Shown: positions 17,860-26,173, counted from the first letter of the stretch. The stretch: 64,000 nucleotides of DNA from Brevibacterium sp. W7.2 (GCF_018137945.1 NZ_CP073089.1:3658001-3722000), one strand, 5' to 3'. The notes: generated by a model not told the origin, from the letters alone. A program made the numbers and translations.

Positions 17860-17865
17860 ACTTTA
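17860..17865 (-). promoter_or_regulatory. -10 box (TAAAGT) of leaderless CGNR-regulator transcript
   Basis: Read on the minus strand, TAAAGT is separated by exactly 6 bases from the ATG whose first base is 17853. No Shine-Dalgarno is present. Confidence 0.5.
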
Positions 17866-17938
17866 CCACTCACAGACTCTTGACTGGTTAGGACGTTCGG
17901 AGAAGACTTGACCTTCAAACGAGATTTAGGTGGTTAGA

Positions 17939-19315
17939 ATGCGCGCATCATTTCGATGGCTCTGGGCAGGCTCGGGTGCCGCCAACCTCGGTGACGGAAT
18001 CACCGTTACCGCACTGCCGCTCATCGCCGTGGCCGCAGGTGCCCCGCCGGGGCAGGTCGCACTGGTCACCGTGTCAGCGACGATCGCCTGGCCCCTCTTC
18101 GGACTCCACGCTGGATGGCTGGTCGACAGAGCCTCTCCGGCAACGCTGCTCGTCACCGTCAACGTCGCACGAGTCCTTGCATTGGCCGCTCTTGCCGTCT
18201 CGCTCACCACCGACTTCGCGACCTTCGCCTTCACAGTCGGAGCCGCGTTCGTCTACGGCGTCGCAGAGACACTCGTCGACACAGCCCTGATCTCCACCGT
18301 CCCCCGAACAGTCGATAAGGGGCAGCTCACCGCGGCCAACAGCAGGCTCGAGGCGACGATCAATGTCGCCAACCAGCTCGCAGGACCCCCGCTCGCCGGG
18401 CTCCTCATCGGACTGTCGGGCCTTGCGGCCACCGCAGTCGGGTCGGGTCTCTACGCGCTGGCGGCGATAGCCGCGGTGGGATTGGCGATCACGCTCAGCA
18501 GCGACAATCGCCTGGCATCGAATCATCCCTCCCGACTTCCGGCCGCCTCCACCGCCGATGACGCAGGAAAGGATCACGGACAGCAATCAGCCGGCAGCAC
18601 CACACCTCCGCGCGGAGTCCTCGGCGGAATGCGCTTCCTCTGGAACCATCGGCTTCAGCGCGAACTCACCGTGCTGACGGCCGCCATGAGTGTGGTGTGG
18701 GGCGCCTGGACATCGGTCTTCGTTCTCTTCGCCGTGTCACCCGGCCCCCTCGGCCTCTCGCCGGCAGCGTACGGCCTGCTCCTCGCGAGCATGGCCGGTG
18801 GCGGCATCGTCGCTTCGATGCTGACCTCGCGGCTTGAACGACTGCTGCCTCCTGCCGCCCTCCTCTTCGTTGACACCGTGGGCACTGCGGGCCTCGTCCT
18901 CCCGGCTGCGCTCGGCGCCCCCGTTCCGGTCATCGCCGCCGGAATCATCATCGCGGGCGCCGGGTCGACAGTCTGGCGGATCATCGTCTCCGTCGTTCGC
19001 CAGCGGACGACACCGCTGAACCTGCTCGGTCGCGTCTACTCGGCGTCGCGGGTCATCAGCTGGGGCGCTCTGCCGCTGGGAGCCGGATTGGCCGCGATCG
19101 GCGTCACGTCCCTGGGCGTGCAGCCAGTGCTCTGGATCGCCAGCGGTTTCGCCATAGTCGTGTCGCTGTGGTTCGCCGCGCGCCTGCCGAAGACAGCGAC
19201 CCGGATCAACATCGCTGCCTCCGAACCTCAGCGCACGAAGGCTAACCCTTTATTCAACCAAATGGTTGACAACAGGCCGGCGCAGTCCTACCGTTGCAAT
19301 CAACCGAATGGTTGA
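17939..19315 (+). CDS. MFS transporter (EntS/MefA-like, 12 TM)
   Basis: 458-residue major facilitator protein. It opens FRWLWAGSGAANLGDGITVT, the start typical of the MFS_3 (enterobactin exporter / macrolide efflux) group, and carries a central cytoplasmic loop of about 50 residues rich in Ser/Asp/Gln. ATG at 17939 is preferred, with GTG at 17930 as an alternative; neither has a good ribosome site. The last 20 codons overlap the promoter and both operators of the downstream ArsR gene and end in the second operator, which is unusual. Divergent from the CGNR regulator. Confidence 0.83.
   Translation: MRASFRWLWAGSGAANLGDGITVTALPLIAVAAGAPPGQVALVTVSATIAWPLFGLHAGWLVDRASPATLLVTVNVARVLALAALAVSLTTDFATFAFTVGAAFVYGVAETLVDTALISTVPRTVDKGQLTAANSRLEATINVANQLAGPPLAGLLIGLSGLAATAVGSGLYALAAIAAVGLAITLSSDNRLASNHPSRLPAASTADDAGKDHGQQSAGSTTPPRGVLGGMRFLWNHRLQRELTVLTAAMSVVWGAWTSVFVLFAVSPGPLGLSPAAYGLLLASMAGGGIVASMLTSRLERLLPPAALLFVDTVGTAGLVLPAALGAPVPVIAAGIIIAGAGSTVWRIIVSVVRQRTTPLNLLGRVYSASRVISWGALPLGAGLAAIGVTSLGVQPVLWIASGFAIVVSLWFAARLPKTATRINIAASEPQRTKANPLFNQMVDNRPAQSYRCNQPNG
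19254..19315 (+). promoter_or_regulatory. ArsR promoter with twin operators
   Basis: TTGACA (19266-19271), 17-bp spacer, TACCGT (19289-19294). Two near-identical palindromes, TCAACCAAATGGTTGA at 19254-19269 and TCAACCGAATGGTTGA at 19300-19315, flank the promoter 46 bp apart. The first overlaps the -35 box and the second the start of transcription, the layout expected for autorepression by the ArsR protein at 19354. Confidence 0.75.
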
Positions 19316-19353
19316 GAAACTGTTCACCGTCGACTGCAGCCGGAGGAGGTGCG

Positions 19354-19719
19354 GTGACCGACCAGCTGTCGAAGGTGTTCGCGGCACTGTCGGACCCCAC
19401 TCGCAGGGACATCGTCGCCCGGCTCAGCGTGGCCGATGCCACGGTGAGCGAACTCGCCGAACCCTACGACGTGAGCGTCCAGGCGGTGTCGAAGCATCTC
19501 AAGGTGCTCGAGGACTCGGGACTCGTCACGCGCTCCCGCGATGCCCAGCGTCGACCGGTCCACCTCGAGGACAACGTCTTCGATCTCATGACGAAATGGA
19601 TCGAGCGATACCAGCGCCAAGCCGAGGAGCGCTACCAGCGCCTCGACGCGGTGCTCGACGCGATGACCGCGGACGAGGACGGGGAGGACGCGAACCCGGG
19701 GACCGCCTCGGCGAGCTGA
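19354..19719 (+). CDS. ArsR-family transcriptional repressor
   Basis: 121-residue winged-helix repressor. It opens QLSKVFAALSDPTRRDIVAR and has the recognition region PYDVSVQAVSKHLKVLEDSG followed by a basic wing (RSRDAQRRPVHL). The metal-binding ELCVCD motif of arsenic sensors is absent, so it belongs to the non-metal group usually paired with SRPBCC proteins. GTG at 19354 has GGAGGAGGT just upstream. It is followed 60 bases later by such an SRPBCC gene. Confidence 0.87.
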   Translation: MTDQLSKVFAALSDPTRRDIVARLSVADATVSELAEPYDVSVQAVSKHLKVLEDSGLVTRSRDAQRRPVHLEDNVFDLMTKWIERYQRQAEERYQRLDAVLDAMTADEDGEDANPGTASAS

Positions 19720-19779
19720 TCTCCAGTACGACCACACCACAGGAAACGACCGACCGACACTGATGCAAAGGAGCATGAC

Positions 19780-20271
19780 ATGACCACCGACACCGATTTC
19801 AGCACGACGAGGATCGAGGCGCCCGAGGGCGTCCAGACCGTCTCGATCACCCGCGATTTCCAGGCACCGCCGGAGAAGGTGTTCCGGGCGCACGTCGACC
19901 CGGAGCTGTTCATGCAGTGGAACGGCCCCGCCGAGACCACGAACACGATCCGCGCATGGGATCCGACGACCGGCGGGAACTGGAGCTACGTCTCCACCGA
20001 CGACAACGGCGAGTACGGATTCTTCGGATCGTTCCACGATGTGCGCGAGAACGAGCGCATCGTCCAGACCTTCACGTACGAGGGCTTCCCCGACGCCGTG
20101 AGCCTCGAGATCCTCACGCTCACCGACCTCGGCGACGGACGCACCCGGCTGAGCTCGACGGCGATCTTCGACTCCGTCGAGTCCCGCGACGGCATGGTCG
20201 CCTCCGGTATGGAGACCGGAATCGTCGAGGGTTATGACAAGCTCGACGCCCTGCTCGCCGAGGCGGGGTGA
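19780..20271 (+). CDS. SRPBCC / AHSA1 family protein paired with ArsR
   Basis: 163-residue protein with the full Aha1-like SRPBCC pattern: ITRDFQAPPEKVFRAHVDPE, then FMQWNGP, GGNWSYVSTDDNGEYGFFGS and ERIVQTFTYEG, ending with VVEGYD-type IVEGYDKLDALL. Such proteins are routinely encoded with ArsR repressors and are thought to bind small hydrophobic molecules. Ribosome site AAAGGAG lies before the ATG. Probably the regulated member of a two-gene operon driven by the promoter at 19266-19294. Confidence 0.85.
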   Translation: MTTDTDFSTTRIEAPEGVQTVSITRDFQAPPEKVFRAHVDPELFMQWNGPAETTNTIRAWDPTTGGNWSYVSTDDNGEYGFFGSFHDVRENERIVQTFTYEGFPDAVSLEILTLTDLGDGRTRLSSTAIFDSVESRDGMVASGMETGIVEGYDKLDALLAEAG

Positions 20272-20290
20272 GCAGAGGAGGCATGCCCGG

Positions 20291-20343
20291 GACCGCTCCC
20301 GGGAGAGTCAGCTGCCGGCGGCAGGGCTCTCCCGGGAGCGGTC
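20291..20343. terminator. Bidirectional terminator hairpin, 17-bp stem, overlapping gntR 3' end
   Basis: Perfect 17-bp arms at 20291-20307 and 20327-20343 (GACCGCTCCCGGGAGAG and its complement) lie between the convergent SRPBCC and GntR genes. The right arm encodes the last residues of the GntR protein, and the loop holds a further small hairpin (CTGCC/GGCAG). Confidence 0.7.
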
Positions 20344-21018
20344 GGCGGCCTCGGCCACCATCGCGAAGTACGCATCACGGCTCCGGCAGACGTGGATGGA
20401 CATGAGGTCAGCGGCGGTTGCCTCCTGACCGGCGTCGACGGCGGCGAGGATCCCCCGATGCTCCGACCACGCCTGCGACCCGCGGGTGGTGACGTTGAGC
20501 GAATACAGCCATTCGATCTTGCCCGAGATCTGTCGCAGCAGGCTGGTCAGTGACAGGCTTCCACTGAGTTCGGCGATGGCGAAATGGAAGCGCATGTTGA
20601 GTTCGGCGAGCGCGTCGAAACGCTGCTGCGCGATCACGGCATCACCGTCGTCGAGGATCACCGTGATCTCCTTGCGCACCCGAAGCCACTGCGCATCGGT
20701 CGCCCCGCCGCTGCTCTGCGCTGCCGCCCGCTTCGCCGCCTTCCGTGCTGTCGCGGATTCGAGGACGTTGCGGATCTCGAAGAGGTCCTCGGCGTCGTCG
20801 ACCGGTGAAGGGGCGACCACGCTGCCGACGTACGGCCGGGATTCGACGAGCCCTTCGGATTCGAGCGCCCGCAGCGCCTCGCGGATGGGGATGCGAGACA
20901 CCGCGTAGTGGGTGGCGAGCGCCGCCTCCCGCAGCTTCGTGCCGGGTGGGAGCACACCGGCGATGATGTCGTGACGCAGCAGCGCACCGACGGCGGCGGC
21001 ACTCGAGCCGCTCATCAT
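20308..21018 (-). CDS. GntR-family (FCD) transcriptional regulator
   Basis: 236-residue regulator with an N-terminal winged helix (LLRHDIIAGVLPPGTKLREA, then HYAVSRIPIREALRALESEG) and an all-helical FCD effector domain from about residue 80. Its ATG overlaps the stop of the gamma-glutamyltransferase gene (ATGA), so it is coexpressed with it and probably regulates it. TTTGTATACAAA-type palindromes upstream of the transferase gene are typical FCD-GntR sites. Confidence 0.85.
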   Translation of the reverse strand: MMSGSSAAAVGALLRHDIIAGVLPPGTKLREAALATHYAVSRIPIREALRALESEGLVESRPYVGSVVAPSPVDDAEDLFEIRNVLESATARKAAKRAAAQSSGGATDAQWLRVRKEITVILDDGDAVIAQQRFDALAELNMRFHFAIAELSGSLSLTSLLRQISGKIEWLYSLNVTTRGSQAWSEHRGILAAVDAGQEATAADLMSIHVCRSRDAYFAMVAEAADRSRESPAAGS

Positions 21019-22838
21019 CGCCCCGCCGCGTAGCCTTGGGCACCGCGCGGATTCGCCGCCGCCGCGAGCGTGCCCGTCGTCGGTTCGCGGGTCACACATG
21101 ACAGCCGGCCGAGCTCCCAGTCGCCGGCCCGTGTCACCGCGTGTCCGCGCTCGATGAGTCCTGCGATGACGTCCTCGCCGAGGCGGTCCTCGACGACGGC
21201 GCCCGCCGGCACCCAGGTGCGGGGCCAGAACGAGCCGGCCAGCGCCGTCGTGTGCAGAGCCGGAGCGTCGATCGCCTCTTGGGGCGCGTATCCGCCGACG
21301 AGCATGCGGAGGATCATCAGCAGCTGCCACTGCTCCTGCTGGTCGCCGCCCGGGGAGCCGAGCGCGATGATCGGCTGCCCGTTCTGCGAGATGAGCGTCG
21401 GCGTCAGGGTCGTCCGCGGGCGCTTGCCCGGCGTCAGCGCCGACGGCGAGTCCGCGTCGAGCCACGTCATCTGCAGGCGCGTGCCGAGGCAGAAGCCGAG
21501 TTCGGGCACGACCGGCGACGACTGCAGCCACCCTCCCGACGGCGTGGCGGAGATGATGTTGCCCCAGCGGTCGACGACGTCGATGTGGCAGGTGTCGCCG
21601 TTGTTGACTCCGTTCTTCTGGACGGTCGGCTCACCGATTCCCGCTCTGCTGAGCTCCTCCCGGTCCGCGCCTTCGGGGACGAGCGGCGGGGTGAACGTCG
21701 GAGCCTCGCCGGCCCGGTTCGGCCCTGGTCGGAACTCCGCCGAGGCGGTGTCGGCGACGAGGTCGCGGCGGCTCGCGGCATACTCGTCACTGAGCAGCCA
21801 GTCGAGGTCGACAGCGGCGTCTCCGTAGTAGGCGTCGCGGTCGGCCATTGCGAGTTTGAGGGCTTCGAGGATCGTGTGGGCGCCGATCTCCGTCGATGGG
21901 TCGAGGCGGTCGTCGTCGAATCCGTCGAGGATCGTCAGCGCCTGGAGCAGTGCCGGTCCCTGTCCCCACGGTCCGATCTTCGCGATCTCATATCCCCGGA
22001 AGTCGATCGTCACCGGCGTCTCGTATCCTGCGTCGAAACCGGCCATGTCAGCGACTGTGAGGACTCCGGCGTGGTCACCGCCGGTCGAATGGCGGTGCGG
22101 GGTCCGCACGAACTCGGCGATCGCCTCGGCGACGAATCCGGTCTTCCACTCCGTCCGGGCGGCACGGACCCGCGCGGCCCGGGCCTCCGCGCCTTCACCG
22201 GGGGCAGCACTGTCACCGGCGGCGATCAGCCGTCGGAGCACCTCGGCGTAGGCCGGGTTGACGATGATCTCTCCGGGTTCGGGAATCCGGCCCTCGGGCA
22301 TCCACAGCTGCGCCGAGGTCGGCCAATGGTCGGTGAAGAGCTCCTGCACCCGTTCGATGGTTCCGGCGACCCGCGCGAGGACGGGGTGCCCGTTCTCGGC
22401 GTAGTCGATCGCGTAGGCGAGCACCTCGGCGAGCTCCCAGGTGCCGTGGTCCTCGAGGAGGGCGAGCCATGCGTCGACGGAGCCGGGCACGGCAGCGGCG
22501 AGGGCACCCGCTCCGGGGACCATGTCGAGCCCCTCACCGCGGTAGTGCTCGATGGTCGCAGCCACCGGAGCCGGGCCCTGGCCCATGAGGATCTGTGGGG
22601 AGGACGGGTCATCGGCCGTGGCGAACACCCCCGTCATGTCACCGCCGGGTCCGTTGAGGTGGGGTTCGACGACGTGGAGGACGAAGGCTCCGGCCACCGC
22701 AGCGTCGAAGGCGTTGCCGCCGCGTTCGAGGACGGCCTGCGCCGAGGCGGTCGCGAGCCAATGCGTCGATGCCGACATTCCGAAGTGGCCTTCGAGCGTC
22801 GGGCGGGTCGTGAACGCGGCGGGCGCGGTAAAGGTCAT
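21015..22838 (-). CDS. Gamma-glutamyltransferase family protein
   Basis: 607-residue N-terminal nucleophile hydrolase of the gamma-glutamyltranspeptidase family. It opens ATASAQAVLERGGNAFDAAV and HLNGPGGDMTGVF; the predicted self-cleavage site and nucleophile is the Thr near residue 414 in GDTCHIDVVDRWGN, followed by SGGWLQSSPVV and the oxyanion loop LGSPGGDQQEQ. No signal peptide is seen, so it is probably cytoplasmic. Start at 22838 has GGAGGAA upstream; the longer frame to 22934 is not conserved. It may act on gamma-glutamyl or related amides. Confidence 0.85.
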   Translation of the reverse strand: MTFTAPAAFTTRPTLEGHFGMSASTHWLATASAQAVLERGGNAFDAAVAGAFVLHVVEPHLNGPGGDMTGVFATADDPSSPQILMGQGPAPVAATIEHYRGEGLDMVPGAGALAAAVPGSVDAWLALLEDHGTWELAEVLAYAIDYAENGHPVLARVAGTIERVQELFTDHWPTSAQLWMPEGRIPEPGEIIVNPAYAEVLRRLIAAGDSAAPGEGAEARAARVRAARTEWKTGFVAEAIAEFVRTPHRHSTGGDHAGVLTVADMAGFDAGYETPVTIDFRGYEIAKIGPWGQGPALLQALTILDGFDDDRLDPSTEIGAHTILEALKLAMADRDAYYGDAAVDLDWLLSDEYAASRRDLVADTASAEFRPGPNRAGEAPTFTPPLVPEGADREELSRAGIGEPTVQKNGVNNGDTCHIDVVDRWGNIISATPSGGWLQSSPVVPELGFCLGTRLQMTWLDADSPSALTPGKRPRTTLTPTLISQNGQPIIALGSPGGDQQEQWQLLMILRMLVGGYAPQEAIDAPALHTTALAGSFWPRTWVPAGAVVEDRLGEDVIAGLIERGHAVTRAGDWELGRLSCVTREPTTGTLAAAANPRGAQGYAAGR

Positions 22839-22927
22839 ATCGGTGTTCCTCCGTGGAACCGGTGGCGCGTCGGGAATTCGGCCTTGAGGCCATCGTAGGC
22901 AATCGGGAGATCGTTTCCGGCCTTCCG

Positions 22928-22969
22928 TTTGCATACAATCTATCGACGGTTATGCTTTTTGTATACAAA
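22928..22969. promoter_or_regulatory. Two GntR-type operator half-palindromes
   Basis: TTTGCATACAA at 22928-22938 and the perfect palindrome TTTGTATACAAA at 22958-22969 lie 90-130 bases upstream of the gamma-glutamyltransferase start. The motif matches the TTGTATACAA class bound by FCD-type GntR proteins such as the one encoded downstream in the same operon. Confidence 0.6.
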
Positions 22970-22975
22970 CCCAAT

Positions 22976-23000
22976 GGGTCTCCCGCACCGTGGGAGACCC
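22976..23000. repeat. Hairpin, 9-bp stem
   Basis: GGGTCTCCC, a 7-base loop, and GGGAGACCC, directly beside the GntR-type palindrome. No gene ends here, so it may be a leader hairpin of a plus-strand transcript toward 23250 rather than a terminator. Confidence 0.4.
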
Positions 23001-23162
23001 GTTTCGGGCCGGTTCCCAGCCGGCCCGCGTCTGTGCCCGGCACTGCGCAACTCGCAGGCACCGCGCCAGTCGAAAGAGCCGCGTGCTCGGCCGGCCATGA
23101 CCTGGCCGAACAAGTGCCGGCTCAGCAATGAGACGACAACACGTACGACTCACCCTCACCCC

Positions 23163-23235
23163 CACGCGCGTGCGAGAGCACGCGCGTGGACCCCTCCCGG
23201 CAGGCGGACCCGCCCCTGCGCGTGGACCCCTCCCG
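23163..23235. repeat. Palindrome pair and 18-bp direct repeat before the DUF1275 gene
   Basis: CACGCGCGTG occurs at 23163-23172 and 23179-23188, able to form a 10-bp stem with a 6-base loop. GCGCGTGGACCCCTCCCG occurs at 23182-23199 and again at 23218-23235 (36-bp period). Apart from these and the 22928-23000 elements, the 411-bp gap from 22839 to 23249 shows nothing else. Confidence 0.5.
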
Positions 23236-23249
23236 ACGAAAGGGGCGCA

Positions 23250-23933
23250 ATGAATCGCCGCCTCGACCTCGCGATGCTCCTCGTCCTCACCTTCTCGACA
23301 GGGATGGTCGACGCGATCGGCTATCTCGGATTCGACAAGATCTTCACCGCGAACATGACCGGCAACGTCGTCATCCTCGGCATGGCGCTCACCGGCGCCG
23401 ACGACCTGCCCGTCCTCCGCCCGGCGCTCGCGCTCGCCTTCTTCATGGTCGGCGCGGCACTCGGCGGACGGATCCTCGGCCGTCGCGGCGAGGCCTGGCA
23501 CCACCGGACGACGCTGATCTTCACGCTCGTCGCGCTCGGCTGCGCGGCGCTGTCCGTCTACGTCGCCGTTGTTCCCGATCCGGCTCTCGGGGCCGCCGGC
23601 ACGATCTTCACCTCGGCGCTCTCCACGCTCATGGGCGCGCAGGCCGCCGCGGCACGGCGGATGAAGATCGCCGACGTCACGACCGTCGTCGTCACCTCGA
23701 CGATCGTCGGTCTCGCCGCAGACTCTCGGCTCGCCGGCGGCGACAGCACGAACTGGATCCGCCGTGGCCTCGCCGTCGCGCTCATCCTCATCGGCGCCCT
23801 CGCCGGGGCCGCCTCCCTGCTCATCAACCAGTGGATCGGCATCGCCCTCGTCGCCGTCATCATCGCCGTCGCCGCGGTCATCGGCCACCGTGCGATGCAT
23901 CGCCGCACCCTCGCCGAGGCGGTCGCCGCCTGA
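23250..23933 (+). CDS. YoaK/DUF1275 family membrane protein
   Basis: 227-residue protein with six or seven hydrophobic segments. It opens LVLTFSTGMVDAIGYLGFDK and has IFTANMTGNVVILGMAL, the conserved start of the DUF1275 (YoaK) family, whose transport or other role is not established. The second conserved region is GAQAAAARRMKIADVTTVVVTSTI. The ATG at 23250 follows AAAGGGG. It is transcribed alone and ends 89 bases before the convergent soxR gene; no clear terminator is seen between them. Confidence 0.82.
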   Translation: MNRRLDLAMLLVLTFSTGMVDAIGYLGFDKIFTANMTGNVVILGMALTGADDLPVLRPALALAFFMVGAALGGRILGRRGEAWHHRTTLIFTLVALGCAALSVYVAVVPDPALGAAGTIFTSALSTLMGAQAAAARRMKIADVTTVVVTSTIVGLAADSRLAGGDSTNWIRRGLAVALILIGALAGAASLLINQWIGIALVAVIIAVAAVIGHRAMHRRTLAEAVAA

Positions 23934-24022
23934 TCCGCGCAGGCCGGGTTCGTCGGTCGCAATAGTGAAAGGCGGGCCGGGCCGCAGCCGTCACCGTGTC
24001 AGTCGCGTGAGCCGTCTCCCGT

Positions 24023-24508
24023 TCACTCCGCCGGGATCTCCGGCAGCAGCCGGGGGCCCGAGCCGCTCGTCCCGAGTTCGTCATCGGGGTTGAGCACGCG
24101 ACAGCTCTTCAGCGACACGCATCCGCACCCGATGCACTCGACGAGTTCGCTCTCCATCCGCTCGATCTCCCTGCGCCTGGCCTCGAGCCTGCCGCGCCAG
24201 CGCTCGCTGATCCGTCGCCAGTCCGCCTTGCCGGGCATCCGGTCCGACGGCAGGTCGGAGAACACCTCGGCGACCTCGACGAGAGGGATGCCCATCCGCT
24301 TGGCCACTTGGATCACCGAGACCCTGCGGATGACGTGCCTCGCATAGCGCCGCTGACCGCCGGACGTCCGCGTCGCGGAGATGAGCCCCTGACGCTCGTA
24401 GAAGTGGAGTGCCGAGACGGCAACGCCCGCGCGCCTCGCGACCTCACCGACCGAGAGCAGATCGGTGGGCGAGGGCTTCACGTCGTGAGAATTCTTCACA
24501 TCCATCAT
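24023..24508 (-). CDS. soxR: Redox-sensitive MerR regulator SoxR
   Basis: 161-residue MerR-family regulator. The winged helix reads LLSVGEVARRAGVAVSALHF then GGQRRYARHVIRRV, a dimerisation helix follows, and the four cysteines C125, C128, C130 and C136 form the C-x2-C-x-C-x5-C cluster (CIGCGCVSLKSC) that binds the [2Fe-2S] centre in SoxR. It senses redox-active compounds and activates divergent genes. An 18-bp palindrome between it and the MFS gene at 24546 is a textbook SoxR site. Two start codons (24508, 24505) are adjacent. Confidence 0.93.
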   Translation of the reverse strand: MMDVKNSHDVKPSPTDLLSVGEVARRAGVAVSALHFYERQGLISATRTSGGQRRYARHVIRRVSVIQVAKRMGIPLVEVAEVFSDLPSDRMPGKADWRRISERWRGRLEARRREIERMESELVECIGCGCVSLKSCRVLNPDDELGTSGSGPRLLPEIPAE

Positions 24509-24538
24509 TGACCTCAACTTTGGTTGAGGTTTTAGCGT
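24508..24538 (+). promoter_or_regulatory. SoxR-box promoter with 19-bp spacer
   Basis: TTGACC (24508-24513), 19-bp spacer, TAGCGT (24533-24538). The SoxR palindrome CCTCAACTTTGGTTGAGG (24512-24529) fills the spacer. The over-long spacer is the hallmark of MerR-activated promoters. The ATG of the MFS gene is 7 bases beyond the -10 box, so the message is leaderless. Confidence 0.85.
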
Positions 24539-24545
24539 AGCCGAT

Positions 24546-25994
24546 ATGAGAGACGACGACAGGCCCTCAACCGCCTCCGACCCGACGATGACTCCCGATC
24601 CGGCGACTAGCGTGCCGAGCGAGACCGGCAGCTGGCGCGAACTCTTCGGCCCTGACCATCTCACCGCCTCCCTCGTACTCGCCGGCGGTGTCGCCGTCTA
24701 CGCGATGAACACCTTCGTCACCGCCGCCCTCCTGCCCTCCGCGATCGCCGACATCGGCGGCGAACGCTACTTCGCCTGGGTGACGACGGCCTTCCTCGTC
24801 GCGTCCGTGCTCACCTCGATGCTCGTCGCCCGCACACTGGGAGCCTGGGGTGCCGCCCGCGCGTACCTCTTCGCGTTCATGCTCTTCTCCGTCGGTTCGC
24901 TCGGCGCGGCCCTCGCACCGACGATGGAGCTGCTCGTCGGGGCCCGCATCATCCAGGGCGCCGGCGGCGGTCTGCTCGCCGGTCTCGGCTACGCGGTCAT
25001 CCGTGACGCCCTCCCCCGCAGGCTGTGGACCCGCGCGACCGGGCTCGTCTCGGCGATGTGGGGCTTCGGCACCCTCGTCGGCCCGGCCGTCGGCGGACTG
25101 TTCGCCCAGTTCGACTTCTGGCGAGGAGCGTTCTGGCTGCTGACGATCATGTCGCTCGTCCTCGGAGTCATGGCCCTGCGCAGCCTGCCCGGCCGCTCCG
25201 CAGATCACCCCGACTTCGGACCGCTGCCGTACGCCTCCCTCACCGTGCTCGTCCTCGCGGCCTCGGCTTTCAGCGCGGCGGCGGTCGTCCCCGTCGGCCT
25301 GCCGACCTCTGTCGCCCTCGTCCTCGGCGTCGGCCTCGTCGTCGGCTTCGTCCTCATCGACCGCCGCTCGCCGTCGTCGGTGCTCCCCCACCTCGCCTAC
25401 CGCCGCGGGAACCCGCTCAAGTGGATCTATCTCGTCCTCGGCATCCTCTCCTCCGCGGCGATGATCGAGATCTTCCTGCCGAAGTTCGGCCAAGAGCTCA
25501 TCGGGATGTCCCCGTTCGTCGCCGCCGTCTTCGGCGTGGCCATCTCCGTGGGCTGGAGCTTCGTCCAGATCGTCAGCGCGAGCGTCGACAGCCCCCGCCT
25601 CGCCCGCCGTTTCATGGTGCTCGGGCCGATCCTCGTGACCGCCGGTCTCACCGTCTTCGCGGTCACGCAGCACGTCACCGGCACCTGGATCGCGTGGGTC
25701 TGGGCGGCGGGTCTCGTCGTCGCCGGAGCCGGCATCGGCCTCGCCTTCCCCCACCTCAACGTCGCCGCGATGAGCAGCAGCGACGACCCCGTCGAGGGCT
25801 CGAAGGCGGCCGCGGGCCTCGGCACCGCGGAGCTCATCGCCAACGCGATCGCTTCGGCCCTCGTCGGCGTGCTGGTCGCTGTCGGCGGTCCCGGTGCGGG
25901 CGGGTCGACGACGATGGGCGCCGGTCTTGCCGCCCTCGGTGCCGTCGGCGCCGTCATCGCCGTGCTCACCTTCCGCACCCGCTCGTCGAGGTGA
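24546..25994 (+). CDS. SoxR-controlled MFS efflux transporter
   Basis: 482-residue major facilitator with about 14 hydrophobic segments after a 35-residue hydrophilic N-terminus. Motifs include ARTLGAWGAARAYLFAF and RIIQGAGGGLLAGLGYAVIR of drug/proton antiporters. The start is the leaderless ATG at 24546, just downstream of a SoxR-type promoter, so expression should rise with redox-active compounds; export of such compounds (for example phenazine- or quinone-like molecules) is the natural inference. Transcribed alone; a 20-bp-stem hairpin lies beyond its stop. Confidence 0.87.
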   Translation: MRDDDRPSTASDPTMTPDPATSVPSETGSWRELFGPDHLTASLVLAGGVAVYAMNTFVTAALLPSAIADIGGERYFAWVTTAFLVASVLTSMLVARTLGAWGAARAYLFAFMLFSVGSLGAALAPTMELLVGARIIQGAGGGLLAGLGYAVIRDALPRRLWTRATGLVSAMWGFGTLVGPAVGGLFAQFDFWRGAFWLLTIMSLVLGVMALRSLPGRSADHPDFGPLPYASLTVLVLAASAFSAAAVVPVGLPTSVALVLGVGLVVGFVLIDRRSPSSVLPHLAYRRGNPLKWIYLVLGILSSAAMIEIFLPKFGQELIGMSPFVAAVFGVAISVGWSFVQIVSASVDSPRLARRFMVLGPILVTAGLTVFAVTQHVTGTWIAWVWAAGLVVAGAGIGLAFPHLNVAAMSSSDDPVEGSKAAAGLGTAELIANAIASALVGVLVAVGGPGAGGSTTMGAGLAALGAVGAVIAVLTFRTRSSR

Positions 25995-26078
25995 CGGCCC
26001 GTCCCGCTCCACCACCTCGGCGCCGTCGTTCAGCACTTCGCGCGCAGAACACCGCCGCGCGGAGCCCCCGCACCCTGG

Positions 26079-26138
26079 TTCCACACTTCGCGTGAAAAAC
26101 GGCCCTCCGAGGACGCGATTTTCACGCGAAGTGTGGAA
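26079..26138. repeat. Long perfect hairpin, 20-bp stem, between convergent genes
   Basis: TTCCACACTTCGCGTGAAAA at 26079-26098 is exactly complementary to 26119-26138 with a 20-base loop. A degraded relative (CACTTCGCGCGCAGAAC) lies at about 26034. It separates the MFS pump from dimethylglycine oxidase and may act as a bidirectional terminator. Confidence 0.75.
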
Positions 26139-26173
26139 CGAGCGCTCACAGGCGGAGCGCGCCGGTTCGCGCA

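Noticed and set aside
23182..23235. 18-bp direct repeats considered as attachment sites
   Set aside because: No integrase, tRNA or mobile gene nearby and the copies are only 36 bp apart.
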